Below are positions 16,823 through 25,332 of a stretch of 64,000 bases of DNA, in pieces; the stretch's first letter is position 1, and every line of letters begins with the position of its first letter. The DNA is from Nocardia abscessus (GTDB lineage Bacteria; Actinomycetota; Actinomycetes; Mycobacteriales; Mycobacteriaceae): positions 1-64,000 of the forward strand of contig NZ_JADLQO010000007.1 in NCBI RefSeq assembly GCF_015477775.1. The letters run 5' to 3'. The position numbers and the translations under genes are program-made. The notes beneath the pieces are model-generated. The model did no database searches. It had not been told where the DNA came from and worked only from the letters and a program-made list of their open reading frames with translations.

Positions 16823-17628
16823 CCGATCCGGTGCTCGAGCTGACCGACGTGACATTCCGCCGGGACGGCAAGAAGATCATCAACGGAATCTCGCTGACCG
16901 TGCGCGCGGGCGAACGCTGGGCGCTGCTGGGCCCGAACGGCGCGGGCAAGAGCACGCTGCTCGGCTTCTGCGGGGCGGTCACCTTCCCGACCTCGGGGTC
17001 GGTGCGGGTGCTCGGCGCGGAACTCGGCCGCGTCGAATTGCAGCGGCTGCGCCGTGGCATCGGCCAGGTCAACCCGCGCCATCCCCTGCGCTCCGCGCTG
17101 ACCATCCGTGAGGTCGTGCTGACCGGCCTGACCGCGACCATCGACACCCCGATGCGGTGGACACCGACACCCGGCCAGCTCGAGCGGGCCGACGCGATGA
17201 TCGACACCGTCGGCCTGACCGGAAAGACGAACGAGCTCTGGCCCACGCTGAGCCAGGGCGAGCGCGGCCGCACGCTCATCGCTCGCGCGCTGATCGCGCA
17301 GCCGCGACTGCTGCTGTTCGACGAACCGTCCACCGGCTTGGACGTCGCCGCGCGCGAACAACTTCTGGACACCCTCGACACATTGGACCGGACCCACCCC
17401 GACGTCGCCTCCGTGCTGGTCACCCACCACTTGGAGGAACTTCCCAGTACGACGACCCACGCGTTGCTCATCGCCGACGGCCACACCGTCGCGACGGGTC
17501 CGGCCGCGAGGACGATCACCACCGAGAACGTCACCGCCACGTTCGCGCACCCGGTCGAGGTCCGCTACGACGACGGCCGCTGGACGGCCCGCGCGGCACG
17601 CACACCCACGGCATGGCCGTCGAGCTGA
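16819..17628 (+). CDS. ABC transporter ATP-binding protein (orphan)
   Basis: A 269-residue ABC ATPase: Walker A GPNGAGKST, signature LSQGERGRTLIARAL (Q replaces the usual second residue), Walker B LLLFDEPSTGLD, and H-loop VTHHLEE. The GTG start overlaps the GntR stop, so the two genes are coupled. No permease or binding protein is adjacent. It may therefore energise a distant transporter or act as a soluble ABC protein of the PhnC/molybdate-like type. The gene downstream is a decayed sigma factor. Confidence 0.85.
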   Translation: MTDPVLELTDVTFRRDGKKIINGISLTVRAGERWALLGPNGAGKSTLLGFCGAVTFPTSGSVRVLGAELGRVELQRLRRGIGQVNPRHPLRSALTIREVVLTGLTATIDTPMRWTPTPGQLERADAMIDTVGLTGKTNELWPTLSQGERGRTLIARALIAQPRLLLFDEPSTGLDVAAREQLLDTLDTLDRTHPDVASVLVTHHLEELPSTTTHALLIADGHTVATGPAARTITTENVTATFAHPVEVRYDDGRWTARAARTPTAWPSS

Positions 17629-17692
17629 CTCCGCACGAGACGGTGACCAGGCATTATCTCGGCTCGACCGCGCCGGGGAGAGAACTACGGAA

Positions 17693-18629
17693 AACCCGGC
17701 GCTGTCTCCGAACCGGCCCGCGTCGCGCTGACCCTGCGGCTGCTCGGCGGCTGACCACCGAGGAGATCGCCCGCGCGTGTCCGGTGCCGGAATCGACCGT
17801 GGCGCAACGGATCGTGCGCGCGAAACGCACCATCGCAGACAAGCGGATTCCTTACGAGGTGCCGTCCGGCCCCCAGCTGGCCGAACGATTGAGGTCGGTG
17901 CCGGCGGTGGTCTACCTGATCTTCAACGAGGGATACGCCGCCACCGGGGGCGAGGACTGGATCCGCGGCGAGCGGTGCCAGGACGCCTTGCGCCTGGCAC
18001 GCATGCTCGCCGGGCTGTTGCCCGCCGAGCCGGAAACCCACGGACTGGCCGCATTGCTGGAACTGCAGGCATCCCGGCTACCCGCCCGCACCGGACCCGC
18101 CAAGGACGTCGTCCTGCTCGCCGAGCAGGACCGCTCGCGTTGGGATCGGCTGCTGATCCGGCGCGGGCCGGCCGCCCTCCGTCGCGCGAACACCGTGGCA
18201 GGCGAGCGCGGGATATCGCCGGGCCGGTACGCGCTGCAAGCCGCGATCGCCGCGGTGCACGCGATGGCGGCGACACCGGAAGAGACCGACTGGCGTCGCA
18301 TCGCCGGACTGTATGCCGTTCTGGGACAACGCTTTCCCTCCCCTGTCATCGAACTCAACCGCGCGGTCGCGGTGAGCAAGGTGCACGGCCCCGCAGCAGG
18401 ACTCGAGCTGGTGGACGCGCTGGTCGGCGCGGGCGCACTCGACACCCACCATCTGCGTTACGCCGTCCGCGGCGACCTGCTCGCCCAGCTGGGCCGAAAC
18501 CAGCAGGCGCAGGCCGAATTCACGCGGGCCGCGGAACTCACGGGCAACGCGTCCGAGCAAGCGCTGCTGCGCGGCCGGGCGGCCGCGTGCGCAGGCGCCG
18601 ACCAGGACGTGCCCGGAGCAAGCCCATGA
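17693..18629 (+). pseudogene. Decayed ECF42-type sigma factor (5' truncated, two frameshifts)
   Basis: The C-terminal two thirds of an ECF sigma factor with the DUF6596/SigJ-like extension can be read. NPALSP (17693-17710) is in one frame, ARVALTLRLLGG (about 17717-17750) in a second, and LTTEEIARACPVPESTVAQR onward (17751-18629) in a third. Each step fits loss of a single base. The sigma-2 domain (about 100 residues) is absent; the upstream gene is an unrelated ABC ATPase. The 3' part (VVYLIFNEGYAATGG and the TPR-like tail) remains intact. A start codon at the right place is missing, so I call it a pseudogene. Confidence 0.72.
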
Positions 18630-18698
18630 AATTCGGGGCGTAACAGCAACTCTCCCGAATCCGACCTTCTCAGCAGAGCCAATCGGGAGGGAATTCGA

Positions 18699-19364
18699 AT
18701 GAAAAGGATTATTGGCACGGTTTTCGCGGCGATCTTGGTGACCGGTGCGGTCGCGGGATGCCAGAGCACCGCGACGCCATCGGCGACCGGACAGCCGACG
18801 CCAGGGACATCGGGCCCGGCCACCGCGTCCGCCACCGCCGCACCGACCGGCCCGGGCTCGACGCAGGACACGCCGGCGCAGGTGCCGCCGGTGACGCGCA
18901 CGCAGGCCGACAACACCCCTGCCACCGCAGGCAAAGGCAGGTGCGTCGATCTGAACTCGGGCGTGGTCAACAGCGCGATCACCGCGATCGGCCCCTCGGT
19001 GGGCGGTGACCCGTACATCATCGACAGCGCCACCGACGCGCCGGTCGGCTCCTGCCCGCAGCTGCTCTGGGTGCTCGCGGCAACGCCGCGCGGCACGGCC
19101 AGCTCGCCCTACCATGTGCTGTTCTTCAACCACGACGGGTATCTCGGCACCGCGACGCTGAAGGCGACGTCGTACACGAGCGTGGTCGGCTCCTCCGACC
19201 GCGGTGTCCAGGTGCGCTATCGCTGGCTGACCGGCAGCGATGCCAACTGCTGCCCCTCGGGCGGTCCGGTGGTCATCACCTACACCCTCGGCTCGGACGG
19301 CCGCAAGATCACGCCGAACCCGTCCATCCCGGACGAAGTCGCCAACCCCGGCGCTCACCGCTAG
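18699..19364 (+). CDS. LppP/LprE-like lipoprotein
   Basis: A 221-residue secreted lipoprotein. The signal peptide MKRIIGTVFAAILVTG ends in the lipobox VAGC, with cysteine near residue 21. A Thr/Pro/Ala/Gly-rich linker of about 55 residues precedes a globular domain starting CVDLNSGVVNSAITAIGP, typical of the LppP/LprE family of mycolata. Cysteines in that domain (GRCVDL, GSCPQLL, NCCPSGG) may form disulfides. GGGAGG upstream supports the start. It is anchored on the outer face of the membrane; function unknown. Confidence 0.85.
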   Translation: MKRIIGTVFAAILVTGAVAGCQSTATPSATGQPTPGTSGPATASATAAPTGPGSTQDTPAQVPPVTRTQADNTPATAGKGRCVDLNSGVVNSAITAIGPSVGGDPYIIDSATDAPVGSCPQLLWVLAATPRGTASSPYHVLFFNHDGYLGTATLKATSYTSVVGSSDRGVQVRYRWLTGSDANCCPSGGPVVITYTLGSDGRKITPNPSIPDEVANPGAHR

Positions 19365-19478
19365 GGCGTATCGAGCACGCCTAGCCGCACCACGGTGGTA
19401 ACGCCGTTGTAATCGCCACACCGCAATCGCGTGTGAGCATGCAACGAAATCCACTACCACCGAAGGGAATACGGCTAC

Positions 19479-19976
19479 GTGTGGCAGCTCTATCGAGCAG
19501 TACTCCGCACCGACGACCATCTCGTGCTCGGCTATGTGGACGCGGGCGCGAAGCTCATGGACCACGCCAGGATCGGCCACCACCTCGTCCAGGGGATCGA
19601 ACGTCTGCTCACGACGCCCGCACGGGTCACTTGGGCCGGACGAGATGCGCCACGCACGCGGCGCGGCGAAAACCTCTATCGGACAGCGGGTTTCGTGGCC
19701 GCGCTGGTACCGCCGGAGCACGGCGCCGTCGGCAGGTACCTGCTCAATCACGACCTGCGGATCTTCGTGGACAAAGCGACCGTGCTGGAGAACGAGGCTC
19801 GGCACCGCATGCATCCGTTGCCCTTGCTCACCGCCGAACCCGCGCCGGACCACGGCCGGATCACCGGCGACCACACCGTCCTCGGTTCCTGGGCGCACGC
19901 CCTGATCTCGGTGCGCGACATCGTGCCGGAGGGATTCGAGCAACGGAAGTTCGACCTGGTGGAGCGCCCACGCTGA
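19479..19976 (+). CDS. Hypothetical protein, 165 residues
   Basis: I do not recognise a family. The protein is mixed alpha/beta with no membrane segment or signal. It starts with GTG at 19479 after AAGGGA. The frame is open a further 15 codons upstream without another start, and those codons read plausibly (IHYHRREYGY), so the gene may have lost its original start. It lies between the lipoprotein gene and the convergent SRPBCC operon. Confidence 0.55.
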   Translation: MWQLYRAVLRTDDHLVLGYVDAGAKLMDHARIGHHLVQGIERLLTTPARVTWAGRDAPRTRRGENLYRTAGFVAALVPPEHGAVGRYLLNHDLRIFVDKATVLENEARHRMHPLPLLTAEPAPDHGRITGDHTVLGSWAHALISVRDIVPEGFEQRKFDLVERPR

Positions 19977-20109
19977 ACGCAGATGCCGGTCGGACCACCG
20001 TCGCGCCCGGGTCGAGGTCGGCGCCGGGAAGCAGAGGACGTCTGCGTCGCGCGGCCCTCGATGAACGGGCGGCCACCGCGGTGCGCGGTGCCGATGTGGC
20101 GCGTCAGCG

Positions 20110-20625
20110 TTACGATCGCCCTGGGGCGGCCGCCGAGCCGGTGCGGTGTTCGGCCTCGGCGAGTTCCTTCAGCGTCAGCAGTTGCTTGCGCATCATGAAC
20201 ACGTCGCCGATCGCCATCGCCACCGCGACGAGTTTCGGTCCGCCGAAACGTATCCGGACCACAAGACGGGTTCCCGTGCCGTCGGGACGTACCGCGTAGG
20301 TGACGCACACGTTGCCCGCGAGCAGGGTGATATGCCCGCCGAGGACAAAGGACACCAGCTCGAACTGGGACATGAACCGCTGCCCCACTTCGAGTTCGGT
20401 GAGCTTCGGATCGCGCAGGCGCGGGCTGCGTTTGCCGAAGTGGTCCAGCAGGTCGTAGCTGTAGGGAGCGACGCGCAACTGGCACAACCAGGCGTAGACG
20501 AGAGCGGGCGGCGCGTCGATGCCGATCGCCCGATCGGCCTGGAACCCGCCGGGCTGCCGCTCGTCGCACGGCAGCGGCGCCTCGCGCTCGGCCTCGGTGG
20601 CGCCCCACACCGTCCCCGGGATCAT
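20110..20625 (-). CDS. SRPBCC-family protein (second of a pair)
   Basis: A 171-residue START/SRPBCC-like protein. FQADRAIGIDAPPALVYAWL is the usual helix-grip opening, and VTYAVRPDGTGTRLVVRIRF is a family strand pair. Such proteins bind lipids or hydrophobic ligands. The ATG at 20625 overlaps the stop of the upstream SRPBCC gene in an ATGA arrangement, so both are co-translated. Control is probably by the divergent TetR gene. Confidence 0.72.
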   Translation of the reverse strand: MIPGTVWGATEAEREAPLPCDERQPGGFQADRAIGIDAPPALVYAWLCQLRVAPYSYDLLDHFGKRSPRLRDPKLTELEVGQRFMSQFELVSFVLGGHITLLAGNVCVTYAVRPDGTGTRLVVRIRFGGPKLVAVAMAIGDVFMMRKQLLTLKELAEAEHRTGSAAAPGRS

Positions 20626-20987
20626 GCCGCCGCCGCGATCCGGCGCAGCATCCGGCGCACCACCAATCGGTGACCGCCGGTCCCGATTACCAGCGCACGA
20701 TAGACCCGGCCGTGCGGACCGGGAAAATCGCCATAGCTGCGCGCGCGGACCCGAGTCCGGCTCGGGCCCTCCTCGTCCAGTTCGAAGATCAGCGCGTATT
20801 TCGAGAACCAGTGCTGCCCGCGCAGCGCCAAGCGGCTCGGTTCCGCCACGGAATCGAAGACGAATCCGGTCGGCGCCTTGGGTTCGTGCGGGTCGCGGCA
20901 CATGACTTTCAGGACCGCCTTCCACGCCCGATCGCGGTTCGCGTCGACGGATCTGGCATGCTCATCTATATAGGACAATCGCTCCAT
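20622..20987 (-). CDS. SRPBCC-like protein (first of a pair)
   Basis: A 121-residue protein. The opening DEHARSVDANRDRAWKAVLK and the pattern DSVAEPSRLALRGQHWFSKYALIFELDE match small polyketide-cyclase/SRPBCC-like proteins of actinomycetes. It ends in a basic, alanine-rich tail. The ATG at 20987 lies within an inverted repeat (20966-20991), so its translation start overlaps the likely TetR operator. It is coupled to the following 171-residue SRPBCC gene. Confidence 0.68.
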   Translation of the reverse strand: MERLSYIDEHARSVDANRDRAWKAVLKVMCRDPHEPKAPTGFVFDSVAEPSRLALRGQHWFSKYALIFELDEEGPSRTRVRARSYGDFPGPHGRVYRALVIGTGGHRLVVRRMLRRIAAAA

Positions 20988-20991
20988 ATAG
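20966..20991. promoter_or_regulatory. Putative TetR operator between SRPBCC and tetR genes
   Basis: CTATAT at 20966-20971 and ATATAG at 20986-20991 form an inverted repeat with GGA and TCC also near-symmetric inside. It lies in the 21-base gap between divergent genes and overlaps the SRPBCC start codon. The AT-rich palindrome stands out in GC-rich DNA. Confidence 0.5.
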
Positions 20992-21008
20992 AAGGAACGT
21001 ACTAGTCG

Positions 21009-21602
21009 ATGGCGCCACCCCGCAAGCACGACACCGACGTGATCCTCGACGCAGCGCGCACCCTGGTGCTCGCCGAGGGCCCTCGCGCGGCCAGCGTGTC
21101 GGCGATCGCCGAGGCCAGCGGCGCTCCGGTCGGCACCCTGTATCACCGTTTCGGCAACCGCAACGGTGTGCTCACCGCGGCTTGGCTGCGCGCGCTGCGC
21201 CGTTTCCAGGACGGCACCCTGGCCGCGGCCGAGGAACCGGACGCGATCGAGGCCGGCGTCGCGATGGTGCGAGCCGCCCTCCGGTTCGGGCGCGAAATCC
21301 CCGAGGATGCCAAGCTGCTGCTCAACCTGCGGCCCAGCGACCTGCTCGACGGCGGGCCCGATGCCGAGTTCCGGGCCACTCTGGCCACCATGAACGCGCC
21401 GTTGTTCGAGCATCTGCGCCGCATCGCGCGCGCTCTGTTCGGCCGGGACGGCGAGCGTGAGTTGGATGCGGTCAGCCGCGCGATCGTCGATCTGCCCTAC
21501 GCGGCGCTGCGCCGCCACGTCTACGCTCCGGCGCTGCCCGGCTGGCTGGAGGACGACCTGACCGCCGCCGCCCGCGCCCTGCTGACCTCCTACCGTCTCT
21601 GA
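21009..21602 (+). CDS. TetR-family transcriptional regulator
   Basis: A 197-residue TetR protein. The N-terminal HTH contains RAASVSAIAEASGAPVGTLY followed by HRFGNRNGVL, and a helical ligand domain follows. The start ATG at 21009 lies only 21 bases from the divergent SRPBCC gene, and the shared palindrome is the likely operator. It probably represses the SRPBCC pair and itself. Confidence 0.88.
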   Translation: MAPPRKHDTDVILDAARTLVLAEGPRAASVSAIAEASGAPVGTLYHRFGNRNGVLTAAWLRALRRFQDGTLAAAEEPDAIEAGVAMVRAALRFGREIPEDAKLLLNLRPSDLLDGGPDAEFRATLATMNAPLFEHLRRIARALFGRDGERELDAVSRAIVDLPYAALRRHVYAPALPGWLEDDLTAAARALLTSYRL

Positions 21603-21626
21603 CCGGGCCGGTATGCGGACGGCGGC

Positions 21627-22277
21627 TCAACCGGCGATCAGTGCGGGAGTGAGTTCGTCGAGGCCGGAGATGACCTTGGCCGCCAGCGCCAGTGCGTCGG
21701 AAGCGGGTGGGTATTCCGGGCGCGGCGCCGCGATCACCCGCATCCCCGCCGCGTGCGCCGAGCGCAGCCCGTTGCTCGAATCCTCTACGGCCACACAGTC
21801 GGACGGCTGCTTGCGCAGGAACGTCGCGACCGTCGAGTAGACGTCCGGCGCCGGCTTGCCCCGATCGACCTCCTCGGTGGAGAAGGTGACGGTGAAGTAC
21901 TCGATCAGGCCCGTCCGCCCCAGCACCGTGTCGATGAGCGCGCGTGGCGACGAGCTGGCCAGCCCGAGCGGCCAGCGCTCGCTGATCCGCTGCACGGCGT
22001 CGACTGCGCCGGGCAGCAGCGGCACCGCCTCGTCGTAGCGCGCGGACATCCGCTCGATCACGTCCCGCGCGACGGTTCCCGGCGGCTCGCCCACACCGAG
22101 TTCACCACTCAGGTAGGCCGACCACTCACCGGTGCTCATGCCCATCAGCCGCTGCTGAGAGTCGGGCAGCCACCGTCCGCCCTTCTCCGCGACATAGCCG
22201 CGCCGCACCGATTCCCAGACCGGCTCGGAGTCGATCAGTACGCCGTCCATGTCGAAGACGACCGCGGTGATACCCAT
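21627..22277 (-). CDS. HAD-superfamily phosphatase (beta-phosphoglucomutase-like)
   Basis: A 216-residue HAD hydrolase. Motif I is DMDGVLID with nucleophile Asp9 and Asp11, motif II ASSSP, motif III lysine in DRGKPAPDVY, and motif IV VAVEDSSNG. The helical cap domain lies between motifs I and II. It dephosphorylates a small phosphorylated metabolite, probably a sugar phosphate. The ATG at 22277 places motif I correctly; longer frames add unrelated residues. Confidence 0.9.
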   Translation of the reverse strand: MGITAVVFDMDGVLIDSEPVWESVRRGYVAEKGGRWLPDSQQRLMGMSTGEWSAYLSGELGVGEPPGTVARDVIERMSARYDEAVPLLPGAVDAVQRISERWPLGLASSSPRALIDTVLGRTGLIEYFTVTFSTEEVDRGKPAPDVYSTVATFLRKQPSDCVAVEDSSNGLRSAHAAGMRVIAAPRPEYPPASDALALAAKVISGLDELTPALIAG

Positions 22278-22477
22278 GCGCACAGAGCCTTTCGCCAGCC
22301 GAAAGCGGTCAGAGGTCGATCGTGGCCGGGTCGGACGTCCGGCCACCGGAACCGTGCCGGTGTCACCCACGAAGGGCGATCGCCGGTCGCGCACCAGCCT
22401 ATGCTGTGCCGGCCCGCGACGGCGTCACGCGGCACCCGCCCGGCGAGCATTCCCCAGGCAACCGATAACTTGTTCTT

Positions 22478-23155
22478 ATGAACGAACCGCAGGCCGACGA
22501 CTCGCTGCCGAGCAAGGAGCACCACGAGGGCGGGTTCCGGCCGATGACCGAGCTGATCGCCGCGCACGAGGCCGCCAAGGACGACATCTCCCGCGGCGGG
22601 CCGCACTACGGGCAGTTCATCGAGCAGGTGCGCGGTCTGATGGACCGGGTCCGGCTGGCCTCGCCCTCCGACGAGCTGGCGGTGGACGCGATCGGCATCC
22701 TGAAGGAGCTCAACGACAAGCTCGACGCCGCCGCGGTGGACGAGTGGTCGACGCCCAACTGGACCCGCTTCGATCTGCCCGCCCGCGGCAACATCACCCT
22801 GCCGCCGTTCTTCATCGACCATGTCGATCGTCAGCAGGGCGTCGACGCGCGCCTGACCTTCCGCACCTTCCACCTCGGCGGCAACAGCGCCGCCCACGGC
22901 GGCCAGATCGCCATCGCCTTCGACGACCTGCTCGGCATGGCCGCGGCGGTGCACTCGGGCTCGGTGACCAGGACCGCGTCGCTCACCGTCGACTACCGCT
23001 CCATCACGCCGCTGAACACCGAGCTGAAGGTGCGCGCGTGGGCGGAACGACAGGAGGGGCGCAAGGTCTACGTGCGGGCCACCCTGCACGACGGCGACCG
23101 GCTGTGTGCTGAGGCGAACGGCTTGTTCATCGTGCTCAAGCCCGGGCAGCCCTGA
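22478..23155 (+). CDS. PaaI-type hotdog thioesterase
   Basis: A 225-residue acyl-CoA thioesterase-like protein. The hotdog core contains GNSAAHGGQIAIAFDDLLG, the HGG motif of PaaI-type enzymes, and ASLTVDYRSITPL. The N-terminal half is a helical extension. It hydrolyses acyl-CoA, substrate unknown. It is divergent from the HAD phosphatase gene and followed by about 230 bases without a gene. Confidence 0.82.
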   Translation: MNEPQADDSLPSKEHHEGGFRPMTELIAAHEAAKDDISRGGPHYGQFIEQVRGLMDRVRLASPSDELAVDAIGILKELNDKLDAAAVDEWSTPNWTRFDLPARGNITLPPFFIDHVDRQQGVDARLTFRTFHLGGNSAAHGGQIAIAFDDLLGMAAAVHSGSVTRTASLTVDYRSITPLNTELKVRAWAERQEGRKVYVRATLHDGDRLCAEANGLFIVLKPGQP

Positions 23156-23382
23156 GGCGGCGCGCCGAGCACGGTCCCGAATGGCATGCTGTGCACGACC
23201 GCACGGAATGTCATGTCGTCCAGGCGGATTCGCTTCGATCCGAGAAGCGCGGGTAGGCGGGACACACACCCGCAGGGGTCGACCGCGCGTGCACTCGATG
23301 CAAACTCGCTCGAAATGCCTTCGCGATAGTGATGTTCCGGTGCTCGCCGGTCCATACCTGCCGACCGGCGAGCACCGATTGA

Positions 23383-24552
23383 TCACCGCCCCGGGAAATG
23401 CGCTTCCCGGTACGCGCCGAACCGGGCGTCCACCTGATCGGCGGTCAGGCCGAAATCGGCGAGGGTGTAGCGGTGCGCCGGACGCGCGGCGCCCGAAGTG
23501 CTCTCCGCGTGCAACGCGGTCATCGCCGCGCTCGCCTCGTCGGTCAGCGGCAGCCCGAAGTGCCGGTAGATCGACTCGACGGTGCCGATGGGGTCGGCGA
23601 CGAACTCGTCGTAGTCGACATCGCAGAACTGCGCCGCGTCGTGGCGCTCACGGTCGGCGAGGAACCGCTCCGCGCCGCGCGCCCACAGATCCAGCTGCGT
23701 CGCGCCCACCACCGGACCGCGGAACTTCTCCGACCAGCCCGCCGACGCCTGCTCGTTCAAGCTGCACACCGACGCGATGATGGTGCGCGGATCGCGGTGC
23801 ATCTGGATGACCAGCGCATCCGGATAGACCTCGAAAATGGCGTCCAATGCGAACAAGTGGCTGGGGTTCTTCAGCACCCACCGTTTGCCCGCGTCCGGCA
23901 ACCCGATCAGCTGGAGATTGCGCCGGTGCCTGCGGTAGGCGGGCGTCCAATCCCGATCGCGCAACCACTCGGAATACGTGGGCAGGTAGGCCAGGCACTC
24001 GTAGGACACCGACATGGCCGACTGCCGCAGCAGCTGCCAGCACTCCTCCACCTGATCGGCCGAGATGTGGTGCACGCCCATGAATTCCGGGTGCTCCACG
24101 TGGTGCTTGTCGTAGGCGGCGGCCAGACGCTGGTAGACCGGATTGCTCGTCCAGGTCTCGCGCGGCGGGCGTGGCTGCGGCATCTCGGTCAGCCACATCT
24201 CCAGTCCCTGGTGCGCCGGGTCGGCGTTGAGCAGCCGGTGCACCGCCGTCGTGCCCGAGCGCGGCAGGCCGGTCACGAAGATCGGCCGTTCGACGGCCAC
24301 GTCGGCGTGCTGCGGGAACTGCTGCCAGGCCGCCTCGCTGAGCAGCCGGGCGATCAGCGCGCCACGCAGGAAGGCGCGATTGACCTTGTTGCCGAAGGGC
24401 GTGAGTTCGGCGTCCCCGGCATAGGACTCGAGCAACACCTCGAGGCCCTCGCGATAGTCGTCGGTGCCGAAATCGTCCAGCCCGACCACCTTCGTCGCCG
24501 AGGTGTGCAGGTCGTCGATGGTCCCGACGTCGTCCCTACCGATCACGGTCAT
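23383..24552 (-). CDS. Sulfotransferase-family protein (Rv3529c-like)
   Basis: A 389-residue P-loop sulfotransferase. The 5'-phosphosulfate loop is GLPRSGTT at residues 95-102. The 3'-phosphate region is VIQMHRDPRTIIAS, followed by WVLKNPSHLFALDAIFEVYP. It would transfer sulfate from PAPS to an unknown acceptor. It is last in the operon DUF1214-SDR-sulfotransferase, with 3 bases after the SDR gene. The order matches what I recall of M. tuberculosis Rv3531c-Rv3530c-Rv3529c. PAPS-forming cysD/cysNC lie 3 kb away. Confidence 0.87.
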   Translation of the reverse strand: MTVIGRDDVGTIDDLHTSATKVVGLDDFGTDDYREGLEVLLESYAGDAELTPFGNKVNRAFLRGALIARLLSEAAWQQFPQHADVAVERPIFVTGLPRSGTTAVHRLLNADPAHQGLEMWLTEMPQPRPPRETWTSNPVYQRLAAAYDKHHVEHPEFMGVHHISADQVEECWQLLRQSAMSVSYECLAYLPTYSEWLRDRDWTPAYRRHRRNLQLIGLPDAGKRWVLKNPSHLFALDAIFEVYPDALVIQMHRDPRTIIASVCSLNEQASAGWSEKFRGPVVGATQLDLWARGAERFLADRERHDAAQFCDVDYDEFVADPIGTVESIYRHFGLPLTDEASAAMTALHAESTSGAARPAHRYTLADFGLTADQVDARFGAYREAHFPGR

Positions 24553-24555
24553 CTC

Positions 24556-25332
24556 CTAGTGGTGGTATTCGCCGGCGTTGACGTCCAGGCACGCGCCGGT
24601 GATCGCGCGCGCCATCGCGGACGCGAAGAACACGACCGCGTCGGCGATCTCGTCGGGTTCGGGCAGTTTGCGCAGGTCGGTGGTCTTCGCGGTCTCGGCG
24701 TAGACCTCCTCGGGGGTGATCCCCCGCTGCTGCGCCAAGTAGTTGAAGTACCACTTCAGGTTGTCGGCCCAGATGTAACCGGGCGCGACCGAATTCACCC
24801 GGATGCCCTTCGGCCCGAGTTCGGTGGCCAGGCTCTGCGCCAGCGCGAGCAGGCTGGCCTTCGCCATCTTGTACGGCCCGAACGTCCGCCGCGAGTGGCG
24901 CAGCACGGCGGAGTTGATCATCACCACCGAACCCTTCGTTTCGGCGAGGGCGGGCACGAAGAGCCTGGTCAGGCGCAACGCGGCCAGCACGTTCGTCTCG
25001 AAGCCCGCCCGCACCTGGTCCAGGTCGACGTCGGCGAGGTCGACGATGGGCGGGATGGCGAAGGCGTTGTTCACCAGCGTGTCGACCTTGCCGAACGCGC
25101 TGTGCGCGGCCTCCACCAGGGCGGCCGCCGCGGCCTCGTCGTTGATGTCGGTCGGCACGACCACCGCGCGCCTGCCGAGTTCGGTGATCTCCTCGGCCAC
25201 CTCGGTCAGCCGTGACTCGGTCCGGGAGGCGAGCACCACGTCCGCGCCCGCTTTCGCGCTCCGCACGGCGATCGCGCGCCCCAGCCCCGGCCCCACGCCG
25301 GAGACCACGACCACCTTGTCCCGCAACAACAT
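24556..25332 (-). CDS. Short-chain dehydrogenase/reductase (Rv3530c-like)
   Basis: A 258-residue SDR. The cofactor motif is VVVSGVGPGLGRAIAV, NNAF appears in place of NNAG, the catalytic Ser is in MINSAVLRHS, and the YKMAK motif holds Tyr and Lys. It oxidises or reduces an alcohol/ketone with NAD(P). Its ATG shares one base with the stop of the DUF1214 gene, and the sulfotransferase follows after 3 bases. The cluster suggests lipid or steroid modification. Confidence 0.92.
   Translation of the reverse strand: MLLRDKVVVVSGVGPGLGRAIAVRSAKAGADVVLASRTESRLTEVAEEITELGRRAVVVPTDINDEAAAAALVEAAHSAFGKVDTLVNNAFAIPPIVDLADVDLDQVRAGFETNVLAALRLTRLFVPALAETKGSVVMINSAVLRHSRRTFGPYKMAKASLLALAQSLATELGPKGIRVNSVAPGYIWADNLKWYFNYLAQQRGITPEEVYAETAKTTDLRKLPEPDEIADAVVFFASAMARAITGACLDVNAGEYHH

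Noticed and set aside
18078..19943. A 621-codon minus-strand frame spanning the sigma remnant, lipoprotein and hypothetical genes
   Set aside because: It crosses several good plus-strand genes and reads as low-complexity Arg/Ala/Gly sequence, a usual artefact of high GC.
23398..25215. A 605-codon plus-strand frame antisense to the sulfotransferase and SDR genes
   Set aside because: It shows no domain, whereas the minus strand has GLPRSGTT and YKMAK motifs in coupled genes.
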